Source: Brevibacillus antibioticus (lineage in GTDB: Bacteria; Bacillota; Bacilli; Brevibacillales; Brevibacillaceae). From it: DNA of 64,000 nucleotides. The stretch is from contig NZ_SZNK01000001.1 of NCBI RefSeq assembly GCF_005217615.1, forward strand, positions 2,561,501 to 2,625,500. Reading direction: 5' to 3'. Below, in pieces: positions 53,763 through 63,377 of this stretch (its first letter is position 1; each line of letters opens with the position of its first letter). Both the position numbers and the translations under genes were made by a program. The notes beneath the pieces are model-generated. The model saw only the letters and a program-made list of their open reading frames with translations. It was not told the DNA's origin and ran no database searches.

Positions 53763-54983
53763 TCAACAATTTGAATAGACAGTCACCCCCTCAAGAAACA
53801 CCTCTTTTACTTGCTTCAACACCTCTATCTCTTGTAATGGATCACCTTTTACCACAAGCAGATCAGCAAAATACCCCGGCGCTAACGTACCGATCTTACT
53901 CCCTTGGTCCAGCACCTCAGCAGCGTTTTGGGTAGCAGCCTGGATCGCCCGAATTGGCTCCATCCCCAGCTCCACCAGCAGCTTGATCTCCTCTGCCACA
54001 GGTGTAATCGGATAGCCCTCTAATACGATATCCGTACCCGTAGCGATCTTTACGCCTGTATTCATCAATTGTACAAAGTTCTCGCGGTACGCCTTTTCCG
54101 ATTCGATGAAAAAGGATCCCTGCTCCATAAGCCCTTCGCTCAATATGCCTTGATTCGCCTGTTGCTGCTCATTCCAAATATGCTTGTAATAATCAGCAAT
54201 CTGAAAAAAGGTGACCATGGTCGGTACCCATACCAGTCCTTTTTCCTTCATCTGCTCCGCCTGTTCGACGGTCATAAACGTCGCATGCTCGATCGTATCA
54301 AATCCCGCATCAATCGCCATTTGGATCGCAGGCTGGGTCGAGGCATGCACACAGCATTTCCGTCCCAAGCGATGAGATTCATCAACCGCCGCATCTAGCT
54401 CCTCTTGTGTGAATTCTGGCGTTGATGTACGATGACTCGTCATGAGCTTGATCCAATCTGCTCCTGCTCTTACTTGTTCACGCACGGCTGTCCGCACTTC
54501 CCATGGACCATTTGCTTCACGCAGGGCATCCTCTAATTGCCAGCCGTGCCCCCCAGTCATAATAATCCCTTGGTTTACTTGAAAAAGACGAGGGGAAACA
54601 ATGAACTTGTTCTTGGCTGCCAGCTTCAGCGTACTACACAATCCATCTGGTGCTGCTACATCGCGGATCGTCGTGACCCCCAAGGAAAGTGTCTCTTTCA
54701 AGTTCGCCGTTGCAAGTAAAGCCACCAGTCCAGCGTTATTGCGATACTCAGCGGAGTCTGGTTTGCTCCACCAATACCCGATATGAACATGTAAATCGAT
54801 CAAGCCTGGCAAAATGGAGCATCCGCTGTACCGCTTAACCTCTCCTTGTGAAATGGAATCCGTAAGCTCCGATTCTTTCCCTACTGCTACAATTTTTCCT
54901 CGTTCATCAATCCCAACAGCGCCTTGTTCGATTACACGCTCTCCATCTCCGATAATGACGCGATCAGCAATCAACCATTTCAT
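53763..54983 (-). CDS. Metal-dependent amidohydrolase
   Basis: 406 residues from ATG 54983 (AGGGGGGAC upstream). Amidohydrolase superfamily with DLHVHIG (HxH), the carboxylated-lysine region DWIKLMTS, HASTQ, EHATF and ATGTDIV. This set fits imidazolonepropionase-like/Xaa-Pro dipeptidase-type hydrolases; the exact substrate is unknown. The C-terminal GTLAPGYFADLLVVKGDP is the usual small beta domain. It stands behind the fumarase gene (reverse order) without clear linkage. Confidence 0.88.
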   Translation of the reverse strand: MKWLIADRVIIGDGERVIEQGAVGIDERGKIVAVGKESELTDSISQGEVKRYSGCSILPGLIDLHVHIGYWWSKPDSAEYRNNAGLVALLATANLKETLSLGVTTIRDVAAPDGLCSTLKLAAKNKFIVSPRLFQVNQGIIMTGGHGWQLEDALREANGPWEVRTAVREQVRAGADWIKLMTSHRTSTPEFTQEELDAAVDESHRLGRKCCVHASTQPAIQMAIDAGFDTIEHATFMTVEQAEQMKEKGLVWVPTMVTFFQIADYYKHIWNEQQQANQGILSEGLMEQGSFFIESEKAYRENFVQLMNTGVKIATGTDIVLEGYPITPVAEEIKLLVELGMEPIRAIQAATQNAAEVLDQGSKIGTLAPGYFADLLVVKGDPLQEIEVLKQVKEVFLEGVTVYSNC

Positions 54984-55089
54984 CTCTGTCCCCCCTGTCA
55001 AAAATGAAAATCCATCTGTACTCAATCGTGGTTAGTTCCTCGAAAGTTCATCATCTATCCGACTATTTCCTTCTCCTCTCCCACCTAGT

Positions 55090-55141
55090 TTGAAAAAAAA
55101 AAAAGCCTCCGGCAGCACGTGAAGTGCGCCAGAGGCTTTCG
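55090..55141 (-). terminator. fumarase gene terminator
   Basis: AAAGCCTCTGGCGC / GTGCTGCCGGAGGCTTT (imperfect) with at least ten T on the minus strand. Confidence 0.85.
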
Positions 55142-55152
55142 TGTTACATTCC

Positions 55153-56688
55153 TTATTTAAATACAGGTGCTGCAAACTGAGCCAATTTTTCTGCGGAAGA
55201 CTTTTCCACATCCGCATGCAAGCTGTTGCCATGAGAATCCATGGTGACGATTGCTGCGAAGCCTTTTACGCGCAGATGCCACATCGCTTCTGGAATACCG
55301 AATTCCATGAAGTCGACACCTTCAACTTTTTCCAAGCATTCTGCATAATACTGAGCAGCTCCACCAATCGCATTTAAGTACACAGCGCCATGCTCGTTCA
55401 ATGCTTTCAGGGTTTTCGCACCCATTCCGCCTTTTCCGATAACAGCACGGATTCCAAATTTCTTGATGATTTCGCCTTGGTACGGCTCCTCGCGAATGGA
55501 GGTAGTCGGGCCAGCCGCTTTTACATGCCACTCGCCTGCTTCGTCCTTCAGCATGACTGGACCGCAGTGGTAGATGATGCCACCGTTCAAGTCCACTGGA
55601 CAGTCATGATCCATCAGGTAGCTATGCAGGGCATCGCGTCCTGTGTGCATTTCACCATTGATAATGACCACATCGCCCACTCGCAGGCTGCGGATTTGTT
55701 CTTCGGAGATTGGCGCTTGCAGAACAACCTCTCTGCGCTTTTCGCCCGCATCGTCCGTAGCTGCTACAGGGGACAAGTCCATCGCCACTTCTTCGTCTTT
55801 ATAGAGGTAACGGAGGATTTCGCCAGTCTCCGGATTCAGGCGAACACCTTGACGGCGGAATGCCCAGCAGTTGTACGCAACGGATACGAAGAAGCTCGCT
55901 GGCAGGCGGTTTTCCACGCCGATTTTACAGCCCAAGAGAGTCGAATTACCACCAAAGCCCATGGTCCCGATTCCGAGTTGGTTCGCTGTTTCCATGATGT
56001 AGTCTTCCAAAGCAGCCAGATCAGCAATTGGATTCACATCGTCCACTTTGCGGAACAATTGATGCTTCGCCAGTGCATAACCGGAGGTGCGATCGCCACC
56101 GATTCCTACGCCGATGAAGCCGGCACTACAGCCTTGTCCTTGCGCTTGATATACCGCATGCAGAATGCACTTGCGAATACCATCCAGGTTGCGGCCCACT
56201 TTGCCCAGACCTTCAAGCTCACAAGGCAGGGAGTACTGGATGTTCTTGTTCTCACAGCCGCCGCCTTTGAGAATCAGCTTGATTTCGATTTCATTCTCTT
56301 CCCATTGCTCAAAGTGAATGACAGGAGTACCTGGTCCGAGGTTGTCCCCTGTGTTTGTACCCGTCAAGGAATCTACGGAGTTGGAACGCAACTTACCTGT
56401 TTTGGTTGCCTCCGCAATCATTTCTTTGATGGCTTGTTTAATGATCAGCTGGTTGACTCCAACCGGAGTTTTCACTTCGAATGTAGGCATCCCCGTATCT
56501 TGACAGATCGGAGAAACATTTTCTTCTGCCATGACGACGTTTTGCGCAATCGTAGACAAAGACAGCGCTGCACGTGTGCCAAGATCCTCTTTCACTTTAG
56601 CTGCATTGACGGCACGACGCACGTCTGGTGGTAGATTCGTAGAAGTATCCGTGATGAGTTCCAGAATGCTTTGCTTCAAGTTTTCCAT
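55153..56688 (-). CDS. Class I fumarate hydratase (4Fe-4S)
   Basis: 511 residues, one-chain form. Interconverts fumarate and L-malate in the citric acid cycle. The N-terminal alpha part carries cluster cysteines in ICQDTGMP, GGCENKN and QGQGCSAGF; the beta part (about 330-511) shows HTGRDALH and GPTTSIREEPY. Many bacilli rely on the unrelated class II FumC, so this Fe-S enzyme may be the main or an additional one. Has its own promoter and terminator. Confidence 0.95.
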   Translation of the reverse strand: MENLKQSILELITDTSTNLPPDVRRAVNAAKVKEDLGTRAALSLSTIAQNVVMAEENVSPICQDTGMPTFEVKTPVGVNQLIIKQAIKEMIAEATKTGKLRSNSVDSLTGTNTGDNLGPGTPVIHFEQWEENEIEIKLILKGGGCENKNIQYSLPCELEGLGKVGRNLDGIRKCILHAVYQAQGQGCSAGFIGVGIGGDRTSGYALAKHQLFRKVDDVNPIADLAALEDYIMETANQLGIGTMGFGGNSTLLGCKIGVENRLPASFFVSVAYNCWAFRRQGVRLNPETGEILRYLYKDEEVAMDLSPVAATDDAGEKRREVVLQAPISEEQIRSLRVGDVVIINGEMHTGRDALHSYLMDHDCPVDLNGGIIYHCGPVMLKDEAGEWHVKAAGPTTSIREEPYQGEIIKKFGIRAVIGKGGMGAKTLKALNEHGAVYLNAIGGAAQYYAECLEKVEGVDFMEFGIPEAMWHLRVKGFAAIVTMDSHGNSLHADVEKSSAEKLAQFAAPVFK

Positions 56689-56741
56689 CTATGACGCCCC
56701 TTTTGACGTAGTGGTGTAAATGGTAGCATAAACCGCCTATT

Positions 56742-56770
56742 ATTATAGCACACGCTCCCCCACCTGTCCG
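56742..56770 (-). promoter_or_regulatory. Fumarase gene promoter
   Basis: Minus strand CGGACA (56765-56770), 17-bp spacer, TATAAT (56742-56747). Confidence 0.65.
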
Positions 56771-56870
56771 TAGATTGCTGCCCAAAGAGTGTGTGAAACA
56801 TTCCGTAAATATGCATCGTCTTACTACCGACGACAAATTTTGGCAAGAAGCAGATATGAGGGGGATCAAA

Positions 56871-58832
56871 ATGAAAAGAACATTTGCCGGGCTTCTCGCC
56901 TCCGTGATGGTGGTGACCGCCATACCGTTCCTGTTCACGACGGGTACAATCGCAGAGCGAACCGTTCAAGCCGCAGCATCTACAGAAGAGTTGCCAGTAG
57001 TCGGTTCCTATGCGGAGCTAAAAAAGCTCATCCAATCATCAAACCTGGACAGCTACCATTATGCCACCATGGAAATGGGTACCGCTATGCCAGTAGCAGC
57101 ACCTCCCACAGCCAGCAAAGTAGCGGACACTTCTGGCGGCGCTGTTCGTGGTGACTTTTCCACAACGAACACACAAGTGCAGGGCGTCGATGAAGCAGAT
57201 ATCGTAAAATCGGACGGAACTTATCTTTATCAATCCACGCAAAATGAAGTGCGCATCATCAAAGCGTATCCAGCCACCGAGATGAAGATCGCAAGCCGTA
57301 TCAGCTATGACAATGGAAAATTCGTACCGCAAGAAATGTACGTAGACGATCGTAGCCTCATCGTAATCGGGCAAGCGGATGAGACCATCTCCTATCCTCC
57401 TGGTCCTGTTTCCAAAAGAGGCATCCCCCGTTTCCAAGGCATGCAGTCAGTGAAAACCTTGATCTACGATATTACGGACAAAAAACAGCCTCGGCTCATT
57501 CGTCAACTGGAGCTGGAAGGCCAGTACATGTCGTCCCGCAAAATCGGCCCGAGCTTGTACGTGACAGCCAACCATTACATGGATACGTATCGTATTCTGC
57601 AAGAGAAAGCAGAAGTGCCAGGTCCAACGTATAAAGACAGCGCCCATCATAATCAATACCAAACCATTCCCTACAGCGAGATTCGTTACTTTCCGGATCA
57701 CTTTCGTCCAGAGTATTTGATCGTCGCTGGCGTGAATGTGGATGATTCGAAACAGAAGATGACACTGCATACGTATCTTGGTGCTGGCGAGAACATCTAT
57801 GCATCCACCAAAAATCTGTATGTAGCCGTCACCCAGGACAATGCCCAGCCAGTAGCCGTTAAACAAAAAGGAGCGACAACTCCTTTGCTTGCACCTCCCA
57901 TTGAGTCAGATACAACCATTTATCGTTTTTCCATGAACAAGGGAGACATACGGTATATGGGAAAAGGATCGGTGCCCGGGCGCATACTGAACCAGTTTTC
58001 CATGGATGAAGACGACGGTTATTTCCGAATTGCCACCACCAGTGGGAACATGTGGCGAGACGATGAGCACACGTCAAAAAACAACTTGTATGTACTGGAC
58101 AACAAACTCGAGGTATTCGGCAAGCTCGAAGGCATCGCTCCAGGAGAACGCATTTACTCTGTCCGTTTCATGGGAGATCGTGCCTACATGGTCACCTTCA
58201 AAAAAGTCGACCCGCTGTTCGTCCTCGATCTGAAGAAGCCTTCTGCGCCAAGCGTACTAGGTTCCCTTAAAATTCCAGGTTACAGCGACTATTTACACCC
58301 GTATGATGAAAACCATATCATCGGTTTTGGCAAAGAAGCCGAAGCAGATAAAGACTGGGCGTATTACCAAGGGATGAAAATTGCCCTCTTTGATGTCAGT
58401 GATGTAACGAAACCGAAGGAAAAGTTCATGACCGTTATCGGGGACAGAGGAACGGACTCCGAGCTATTGCGCAATCACAAGGCTCTGCTGTTCTCCAAAG
58501 AAAAAAATCTGTTAGCCTTTCCTGTATCCCTTCACGAACGGACGGCTGAACAAAAAGCTAAAAATGATATGCGCGAGTACGGTCACTTTACTTTCCAAGG
58601 TGCCTATGTATATCAGCTCGATCTGCAAAAAGGTTTTCAACTGACAGATCAAATCACCCATCTGTCGAAAGAAGACGTCGCGAAAGCAGGTGAAGGCTGG
58701 TACGACAGCTCCAGTAACATTAAACGGATACTCACGATTGGCGACACACTCTATACCGTTTCAGACGATTACGTCAAAACACAACAGCTCTCTCCCCCGA
58801 AAAAGGAGAATATCTTGCCATTGACGAAATAG
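56871..58832 (+). CDS. Secreted beta-propeller domain protein
   Basis: 653 residues from ATG 56871 (AGGGGGAT upstream). Signal peptide or N-terminal anchor (FAGLLASVMVVTAIPFLFTTG). The family marker FSTTNTQVQGVDEADIVKSDG (split at 160-180 of the long frame) identifies the C-terminal beta-propeller group. WD-like repeats follow, ending PLTK. Such proteins are extracytoplasmic in bacilli and archaea, with unknown binding partners. Divergent from the fumarase gene. Confidence 0.88.
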   Translation: MKRTFAGLLASVMVVTAIPFLFTTGTIAERTVQAAASTEELPVVGSYAELKKLIQSSNLDSYHYATMEMGTAMPVAAPPTASKVADTSGGAVRGDFSTTNTQVQGVDEADIVKSDGTYLYQSTQNEVRIIKAYPATEMKIASRISYDNGKFVPQEMYVDDRSLIVIGQADETISYPPGPVSKRGIPRFQGMQSVKTLIYDITDKKQPRLIRQLELEGQYMSSRKIGPSLYVTANHYMDTYRILQEKAEVPGPTYKDSAHHNQYQTIPYSEIRYFPDHFRPEYLIVAGVNVDDSKQKMTLHTYLGAGENIYASTKNLYVAVTQDNAQPVAVKQKGATTPLLAPPIESDTTIYRFSMNKGDIRYMGKGSVPGRILNQFSMDEDDGYFRIATTSGNMWRDDEHTSKNNLYVLDNKLEVFGKLEGIAPGERIYSVRFMGDRAYMVTFKKVDPLFVLDLKKPSAPSVLGSLKIPGYSDYLHPYDENHIIGFGKEAEADKDWAYYQGMKIALFDVSDVTKPKEKFMTVIGDRGTDSELLRNHKALLFSKEKNLLAFPVSLHERTAEQKAKNDMREYGHFTFQGAYVYQLDLQKGFQLTDQITHLSKEDVAKAGEGWYDSSSNIKRILTIGDTLYTVSDDYVKTQQLSPPKKENILPLTK

Positions 58833-58912
58833 CGGTAATGCTCTGTCATGTGGACAGGTTCTGTGCTAAGATGGGGTAATAGATGCAGCGTAAATAGAGA
58901 GGGTGTCACTAC

Positions 58913-59599
58913 GTGGAGTATTTGAGTTTTAATTTGACATCAACGCTGGCAGGGATTGCGGCTGTGCTGTTGGTTATGTTTATTCGCCTGCACTGGCCCT
59001 TCCGCTTTCAGTATATGGCCAATCTATTCAAACGCCGTTTGAATATTCGATTGCGCTGGCTGGAGGCTTCCTATCGGAAGAACCGTTCTCGTGCTGTTGC
59101 TATGTTGGATAAATCAACCCATGAGATCATGCTTGGCAATTATGAAATGGCCGAAAAATATATCGTTCAAGGAATCAACGTCTGCAAAGAACGACCAACG
59201 TTGTTCAATCAAGCGATGATTCACTACTTGTTTTACAACCTGGCGATCGTTTACTATTCCTCCGAACGATACAACGAATCATTGGAAGTGGCATTTCGTA
59301 TTTACCAGCGTGATCAGGGAATGACTGATTCCTTAGCTCTTATTGCCTGTTCGCACGCCCGTCTGGGTGAAGTAGAGAGCGCGATAGAAGCTTACCAGCT
59401 GATCGCAAGCAAACGATCGGCAAAAGACTGGAAGCTCTTCTGCTTGGCAGAGATTGAAGCTGCCAAAGGAAATTACGAGCGGGCCCTTTCCCATCTGAAG
59501 CAATTGATGGACAAATCAGCCAGTTTTTTGCATCTGAATCACACCGTACTGGAAAAACGCTTGGAAGAGTGGAAAAAAGCCTCTACACAAGCCAGCTAA
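58913..59599 (+). CDS. Membrane-anchored TPR-like protein
   Basis: 228 residues from GTG 58913 (GAGAGGGTG upstream). One N-terminal membrane helix (TLAGIAAVLLVMFI), then repeated helix pairs of TPR type (LGNYEMAEKYIVQGINV, ALIACSHARLGEVESAIEAYQLI, AAKGNYERALSHLKQLMDK). TPR proteins are adaptors; the partner is unknown. Terminator at 59608-59644. Confidence 0.82.
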   Translation: MEYLSFNLTSTLAGIAAVLLVMFIRLHWPFRFQYMANLFKRRLNIRLRWLEASYRKNRSRAVAMLDKSTHEIMLGNYEMAEKYIVQGINVCKERPTLFNQAMIHYLFYNLAIVYYSSERYNESLEVAFRIYQRDQGMTDSLALIACSHARLGEVESAIEAYQLIASKRSAKDWKLFCLAEIEAAKGNYERALSHLKQLMDKSASFLHLNHTVLEKRLEEWKKASTQAS

Positions 59600-59607
59600 T
59601 CGATTAA

Positions 59608-59644
59608 CGACCGCACATTGATTTATGTGTGCGGTTTTTATTTT
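59608..59644 (+). terminator. Terminator of TPR gene
   Basis: ACCGCACAT / ATGTGTGCGGT then TTTTATTTT. Confidence 0.8.
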
Positions 59645-59707
59645 CCGGTCCCCGTAACGATACTCTATGCACAGTCGTATAACTATCAAGAAAGTGAGGT
59701 ATTTTTC

Positions 59708-60352
59708 ATGAAAAAATTCAATGTATCTATACTTGCTGCCTCAGCACTTGTACTCGGTCTCGCTGTAGCGGGCTGTACACCTGGAAAAGATTCTGCTTTC
59801 TCTGCGGATAACCCTGTTGCCAAAATTGGTAATGTGACGATCACCCAAGAGCAAATGTACGACAAATTGAAAAAAGATGCTGGCAAGCGTGTCATGGCTG
59901 ATATCATCACCTTGGAGCTGTATAAACAGGAAGGGGCTGCACGAGGAGTTACTGTAACCGATCAAGAACTCGATGCGCGTGTGAACCCAGTCAAAGAAAA
60001 AATGGGATCACCAGAAAAATTCCAACAGTATTTGAAAGAGAAGCAAATGACTGAGCAAGAGCTCCGTGAAGGCGTGCGCGCTGTCATGCTGCGGGACAAG
60101 CTGTTCGAGATGGATAACCCGATCACCGAAGAACAAATCAAAGAATACTATGAGGAAAACCAAGATCAGTTCGAGGGAAAATTTGATGAAGCTCGCCCGA
60201 AAGTGATCGAAAAAGTAAAAAGCAAACAAAAACGAAAAAATATGGATAAATGGATCGATGAATTGTATAAAAAACATAACGTCCAAATCATGGATAAAGA
60301 TTTAGAGAAAGAAAAAGAAGTAGAAGAAGAACCAACAACTTCCGACAAGTAA
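59708..60352 (+). CDS. SurA-N/PrsA-like lipoprotein lacking the PPIase domain
   Basis: 214 residues from ATG 59708 (AGTGAGGT upstream). Lipobox LAVAGC. The chaperone N-domain of SurA/PrsA type is seen (VAKIGNVTITQEQMYDKLKKD, LYKQEGAARGVTVTDQELDARV, then FQQYLKEKQMTEQELREGVRA). Full PrsA has a central parvulin domain; here the chain jumps straight to the final helices (ITEEQIKEYYEENQDQF) and a Glu/Lys tail. It probably helps fold exported proteins on the outer face. Confidence 0.88.
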   Translation: MKKFNVSILAASALVLGLAVAGCTPGKDSAFSADNPVAKIGNVTITQEQMYDKLKKDAGKRVMADIITLELYKQEGAARGVTVTDQELDARVNPVKEKMGSPEKFQQYLKEKQMTEQELREGVRAVMLRDKLFEMDNPITEEQIKEYYEENQDQFEGKFDEARPKVIEKVKSKQKRKNMDKWIDELYKKHNVQIMDKDLEKEKEVEEEPTTSDK

Positions 60353-60355
60353 TGC

Positions 60356-60403
60356 AAAAAGACTTGTGTAAGCCGGCAGTACGCGGCACACAAGTCTTTT
60401 TTA
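60356..60403. terminator. Bidirectional terminator
   Basis: AAAAGACTTGTGT / ACACAAGTCTTTTTT, between convergent genes ending at 60352 and 60406. Confidence 0.85.
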
Positions 60404-60405
60404 CG

Positions 60406-61095
60406 TTACGGACGGGCAATCGCAATCAATTCTTGCAAAAACCCCTTAATTTCGCCATGGAGAATGGGACCATGACCAGTGGCTAAATACTCAATGGGCC
60501 AATCCTGCAAAATCTCCAAGCCCTCCGTAAACTCCGCTGCTCGTTCTGGTTCACGTGCTACCCATTGCTTCAAGTGTTCTTGATAAGCTGCCCGACAGCC
60601 CACTTCTCCGCCAACAATTTGACCGAGTTCTGTGTTTTCAAAGCACAAATGATCGCCAACAAAGCATATTTTCGACTGGGGATCAAAGAAGGCAACAGAG
60701 CCTTCTGTATGAAAAGAAAGCTGCCGGAAACGCAGGGAAGGCAGATCTCCCCCACTACCTGTAAACGTATGGCCGAATAGCGTCTGTGAAAAATCGTCCA
60801 GTCCGTAATAATCTTCGAGGTGAATCCAATTGTTTCGAGAAGGGAACATATCGGCATTTCCAATATGATCAGCATGTCGATGAGTGAAATAGACATATTC
60901 CGTTCGCTCTGGCTTGACCCCGATCTCTTCCAACGCCTGTTGAAAATAAGAGCGTTGCTTGCGCTGGTGAGAATCAATCAATACAAAGGCATTCCCTTGT
61001 TTGATCACATAGCTGTTCACGTAGCTATTCCACGCTTCCTCATAGGTGATGATCGCCCAGGTGGAGTCTGTGATTGGTGCAATCACATTGTTCAT
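60406..61095 (-). CDS. Metallo-beta-lactamase-fold hydrolase
   Basis: 229 residues from ATG 61095 (GGAGAGATGGAGG upstream). Zinc motif THRHADHIGN (HxHxDH), then GDHLCFEN with the bridging aspartate and ATGHGPIL with the last histidine. Glyoxalase II-like hydrolase of unknown substrate. It starts about 107 bp before the ABC ATPase gene end and may be a separate unit. Confidence 0.88.
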   Translation of the reverse strand: MNNVIAPITDSTWAIITYEEAWNSYVNSYVIKQGNAFVLIDSHQRKQRSYFQQALEEIGVKPERTEYVYFTHRHADHIGNADMFPSRNNWIHLEDYYGLDDFSQTLFGHTFTGSGGDLPSLRFRQLSFHTEGSVAFFDPQSKICFVGDHLCFENTELGQIVGGEVGCRAAYQEHLKQWVAREPERAAEFTEGLEILQDWPIEYLATGHGPILHGEIKGFLQELIAIARP

Positions 61096-61202
61096 GCCTC
61101 CATCTCTCCTCTCCTCCCAGATACCATTTCTTATTGCTATTATACACAATCATGCACAACCGTGCTGACTCGTGCCCAAACTTATCATACAGGCTACACA
61201 AT

Positions 61203-61991
61203 TCAAACGGTCGCCTCTTCCCCTAAGCTTACCCAAGATCTTCCTTGCGAGCGTTGAATGTGAACAGGTACGCCGAAAAAGCTTGTTAGACGTTCAGCCG
61301 TTAGGACCTCCTCTGTTTTTCCAGCCTGGTCAACTTCCCCCGCTTTAAGCAGCAAGGTATGCGTGAAGCAAGGCAAAATTTCTTCGATGTGGTGGGTGAC
61401 ATAAATGAGAGTGGGCCGGTTAGGCTGCTTGGCGATTTGTTCAATCATGGCCAATAGCTGTTCTCTTGATAGCAGGTCCAGTCCAGTGCAAGGCTCGTCT
61501 AGAATGAGTAAGCGAGGGGAAGCCATCAATGCTCGAGCAATCAGTACTTTTTGTCTCTCCCCTTGCGATAAAGCAGCAAAAGGTCTGTTTTTTAATGCAC
61601 GGCATCCAAATGTATCGAGTAAATCCGACGCTTTCTCTACGTCCGCCTCTTCTGGAACGGAATACAAGCCGATGGTTGCCTCCCGTCCACTCAAGACGAC
61701 ACGGAGTGCAGTTTCATGCTCGTGAAGCTGAGCCATCAACGCTGTGCTTACCCAGCCGATTGATTTACGCACCTCGCGCAAGTCAACAGTTCCGTAAAGG
61801 TTGCCTAATACACTGACCTCCCCCTTTGTCGGCCACACATAGCCACAAATGATTTTTAACAGACTGGTTTTACCAGAGCCGTTTAGCCCGACTAAACACC
61901 AATGCTCCTTGTCTTGCACTTGCCAGGCAATGTCTCGCAAAATGGTTGTTTCATCTCTTTGCCAGGTAACCTTTCTCACATCAATGATCAT
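61203..61991 (-). CDS. ABC transporter ATPase, YlmA/ModF-like
   Basis: 262 residues from ATG 61991 (GGGAGTGG upstream). Walker A GLNGSGKTS, signature LSQGERQKVLIARAL, Walker B LLILDEPCTGLD, switch THHIEEI. Resembles stand-alone YlmA-type ATPases; no permease gene adjoins it, so its partner and substrate are unknown. Confidence 0.9.
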   Translation of the reverse strand: MIIDVRKVTWQRDETTILRDIAWQVQDKEHWCLVGLNGSGKTSLLKIICGYVWPTKGEVSVLGNLYGTVDLREVRKSIGWVSTALMAQLHEHETALRVVLSGREATIGLYSVPEEADVEKASDLLDTFGCRALKNRPFAALSQGERQKVLIARALMASPRLLILDEPCTGLDLLSREQLLAMIEQIAKQPNRPTLIYVTHHIEEILPCFTHTLLLKAGEVDQAGKTEEVLTAERLTSFFGVPVHIQRSQGRSWVSLGEEATV

Positions 61992-62035
61992 ATTTCTTTC
62001 CACTCCCGACTCTCTTCGTTGTATGTGCAAAGAAC

Positions 62036-62065
62036 CTCCATGGCATATGGAAGCACACGGAGGCC
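62036..62065 (-). terminator. Probable terminator of M20/DUF3100 operon
   Basis: CCTCCGTG / CATGGAGG hairpin followed by TTCTTT on the minus strand, 20 bp past the stop at 62086. T-tract is poor. Confidence 0.4.
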
Positions 62066-62085
62066 CTAACTCAAAAACAGTTTCG

Positions 62086-62523
62086 TTAAAAATCGCCTTG
62101 AATCTTGAACACTATCTCCGCAAACAGCGTAGCGAATAGGAACGTGCCGGTAAAGACAACGAGAGACACGACTACGATACGCCAGCTAAGCTGCTTGAAT
62201 AGATGAACGTCTTTTCCAAGTGACAAACCTGCATACGCAAGAATCGGTGTAGCCAATGCGAGTAGATTGATCTTGGCAATCGCAGCAGCCGTATATTCAT
62301 TCCCTGGAAAAAACGGGGATGTCGCAAGCATCGCAAACAAAGAAATCCATACAATGACGGGAGATTTGAAGGGAAGAATGCGAGTGAAGCCCATTCCGAT
62401 CAACGTAATGACCGCCAAGAGTAAAATACCTGGCAAGGATTCCATGATTGGTACTTTATAACCAATCCAGTTACCGATGAGAGCAATGAAGCCGATGATA
62501 AAAATCGTCAAGATTTGATTCAT
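62086..62523 (-). CDS. Small membrane protein, second half of a split transporter
   Basis: 145 residues, four to five helices (ILTIFIIGFIALIGNWIGY, LPGILLLAVITLIGMGF, VIVWISLFAMLATSPFF, IVVVSLVVFTGTFLFATLF). Its ATG overlaps the stop of the DUF3100 gene by four bases (ATGA), typical of two subunits made in equal amount. Family is DUF340/LysO-like by eye; not certain. Confidence 0.78.
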   Translation of the reverse strand: MNQILTIFIIGFIALIGNWIGYKVPIMESLPGILLLAVITLIGMGFTRILPFKSPVIVWISLFAMLATSPFFPGNEYTAAAIAKINLLALATPILAYAGLSLGKDVHLFKQLSWRIVVVSLVVFTGTFLFATLFAEIVFKIQGDF

Positions 62524-63350
62524 GCGCTTTTTCTCCCCCCTTCTGCTGTAGAAGAAGCGCTTTTGCGTCCAATGATAGGCTCAAGCCATGCGTACAGCTT
62601 TTGTGTGACCGGCAAGGAGAAGAAGATACACACGTACGTTCCGACGATACTCATCATCAAGTTTGCCGCCCCGGAATAAAAGAGTATGTCTTTTTCCGCT
62701 TCTGGGAAAATAACAGCCAAGGAGCCTGTTGCTGCTGCCATCATACTACCGGAACCAACAGCGGCTCCCATCGCCAGAGAAATCGGGTGAAACAACCCGC
62801 TGCTTCCTAAAATACTTGCAAGAATCGACATATAAATGGCACCAAACAAGGTTCCACAAATATATACCCCCAACGCGCCGCGAGCTTCGGCAGAGTTTGC
62901 TCCAAACTTGTCTACAATGATCGCCAAGTTTGGCTCACGGTCGAGAGAATACGTCGCCCCAATTGCTTCACGCTTAAGACCCAGCCACAATGCAAATGGC
63001 AGACCAAGTGCGATTGTCCCTACAATGTGTCCCATCTCTTGAACAATCAAAGATGCGCCAGAGCCGAGAAGCTTAGGCAGCTCAGGACCGATATTGGCTC
63101 CCAGCTTCGCAATAAAGAGCAAAAACGAAACACCCAAAATATTGGCTGCGACGTTCATTTCTTTTTCACTCAAAAATTTAAACTTAGGCCAGCTGATTGC
63201 CCCGCCTAAAACGAGCGCGTAGAGCATCGGAAACAGAGCAATTACCCCGATGCCAATACTAATTTTTTTTGTCCCGATAAATTCTGTCAATGCGACGAGA
63301 ATAAGTACGAGAAAATGCAGCTTGTACTCATTGACGCGTGCCTCTGCCAT
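62520..63350 (-). CDS. DUF3100 membrane protein
   Basis: 276 residues with about eight helices; DUF3100 features include LGANIGPELPKLLGSGASLI and AMGAAVGSGSMMAAATGSLA. Lies between an M20 amidohydrolase gene and a coupled small membrane protein gene, all leftward. Transport of an acyl- or peptide-linked amino acid, split by the amidohydrolase, is the likely job. Confidence 0.85.
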   Translation of the reverse strand: MAEARVNEYKLHFLVLILVALTEFIGTKKISIGIGVIALFPMLYALVLGGAISWPKFKFLSEKEMNVAANILGVSFLLFIAKLGANIGPELPKLLGSGASLIVQEMGHIVGTIALGLPFALWLGLKREAIGATYSLDREPNLAIIVDKFGANSAEARGALGVYICGTLFGAIYMSILASILGSSGLFHPISLAMGAAVGSGSMMAAATGSLAVIFPEAEKDILFYSGAANLMMSIVGTYVCIFFSLPVTQKLYAWLEPIIGRKSASSTAEGGRKSA

Positions 63351-63377
63351 ACAACATCCCCCTCATTCTATCTCGCT

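Noticed and set aside
55390..56634. 414-codon plus-strand frame opposite the fumarase gene
   Set aside because: Antisense shadow of a clearly conserved enzyme; no ribosome site and His/Phe/Cys-rich random composition.
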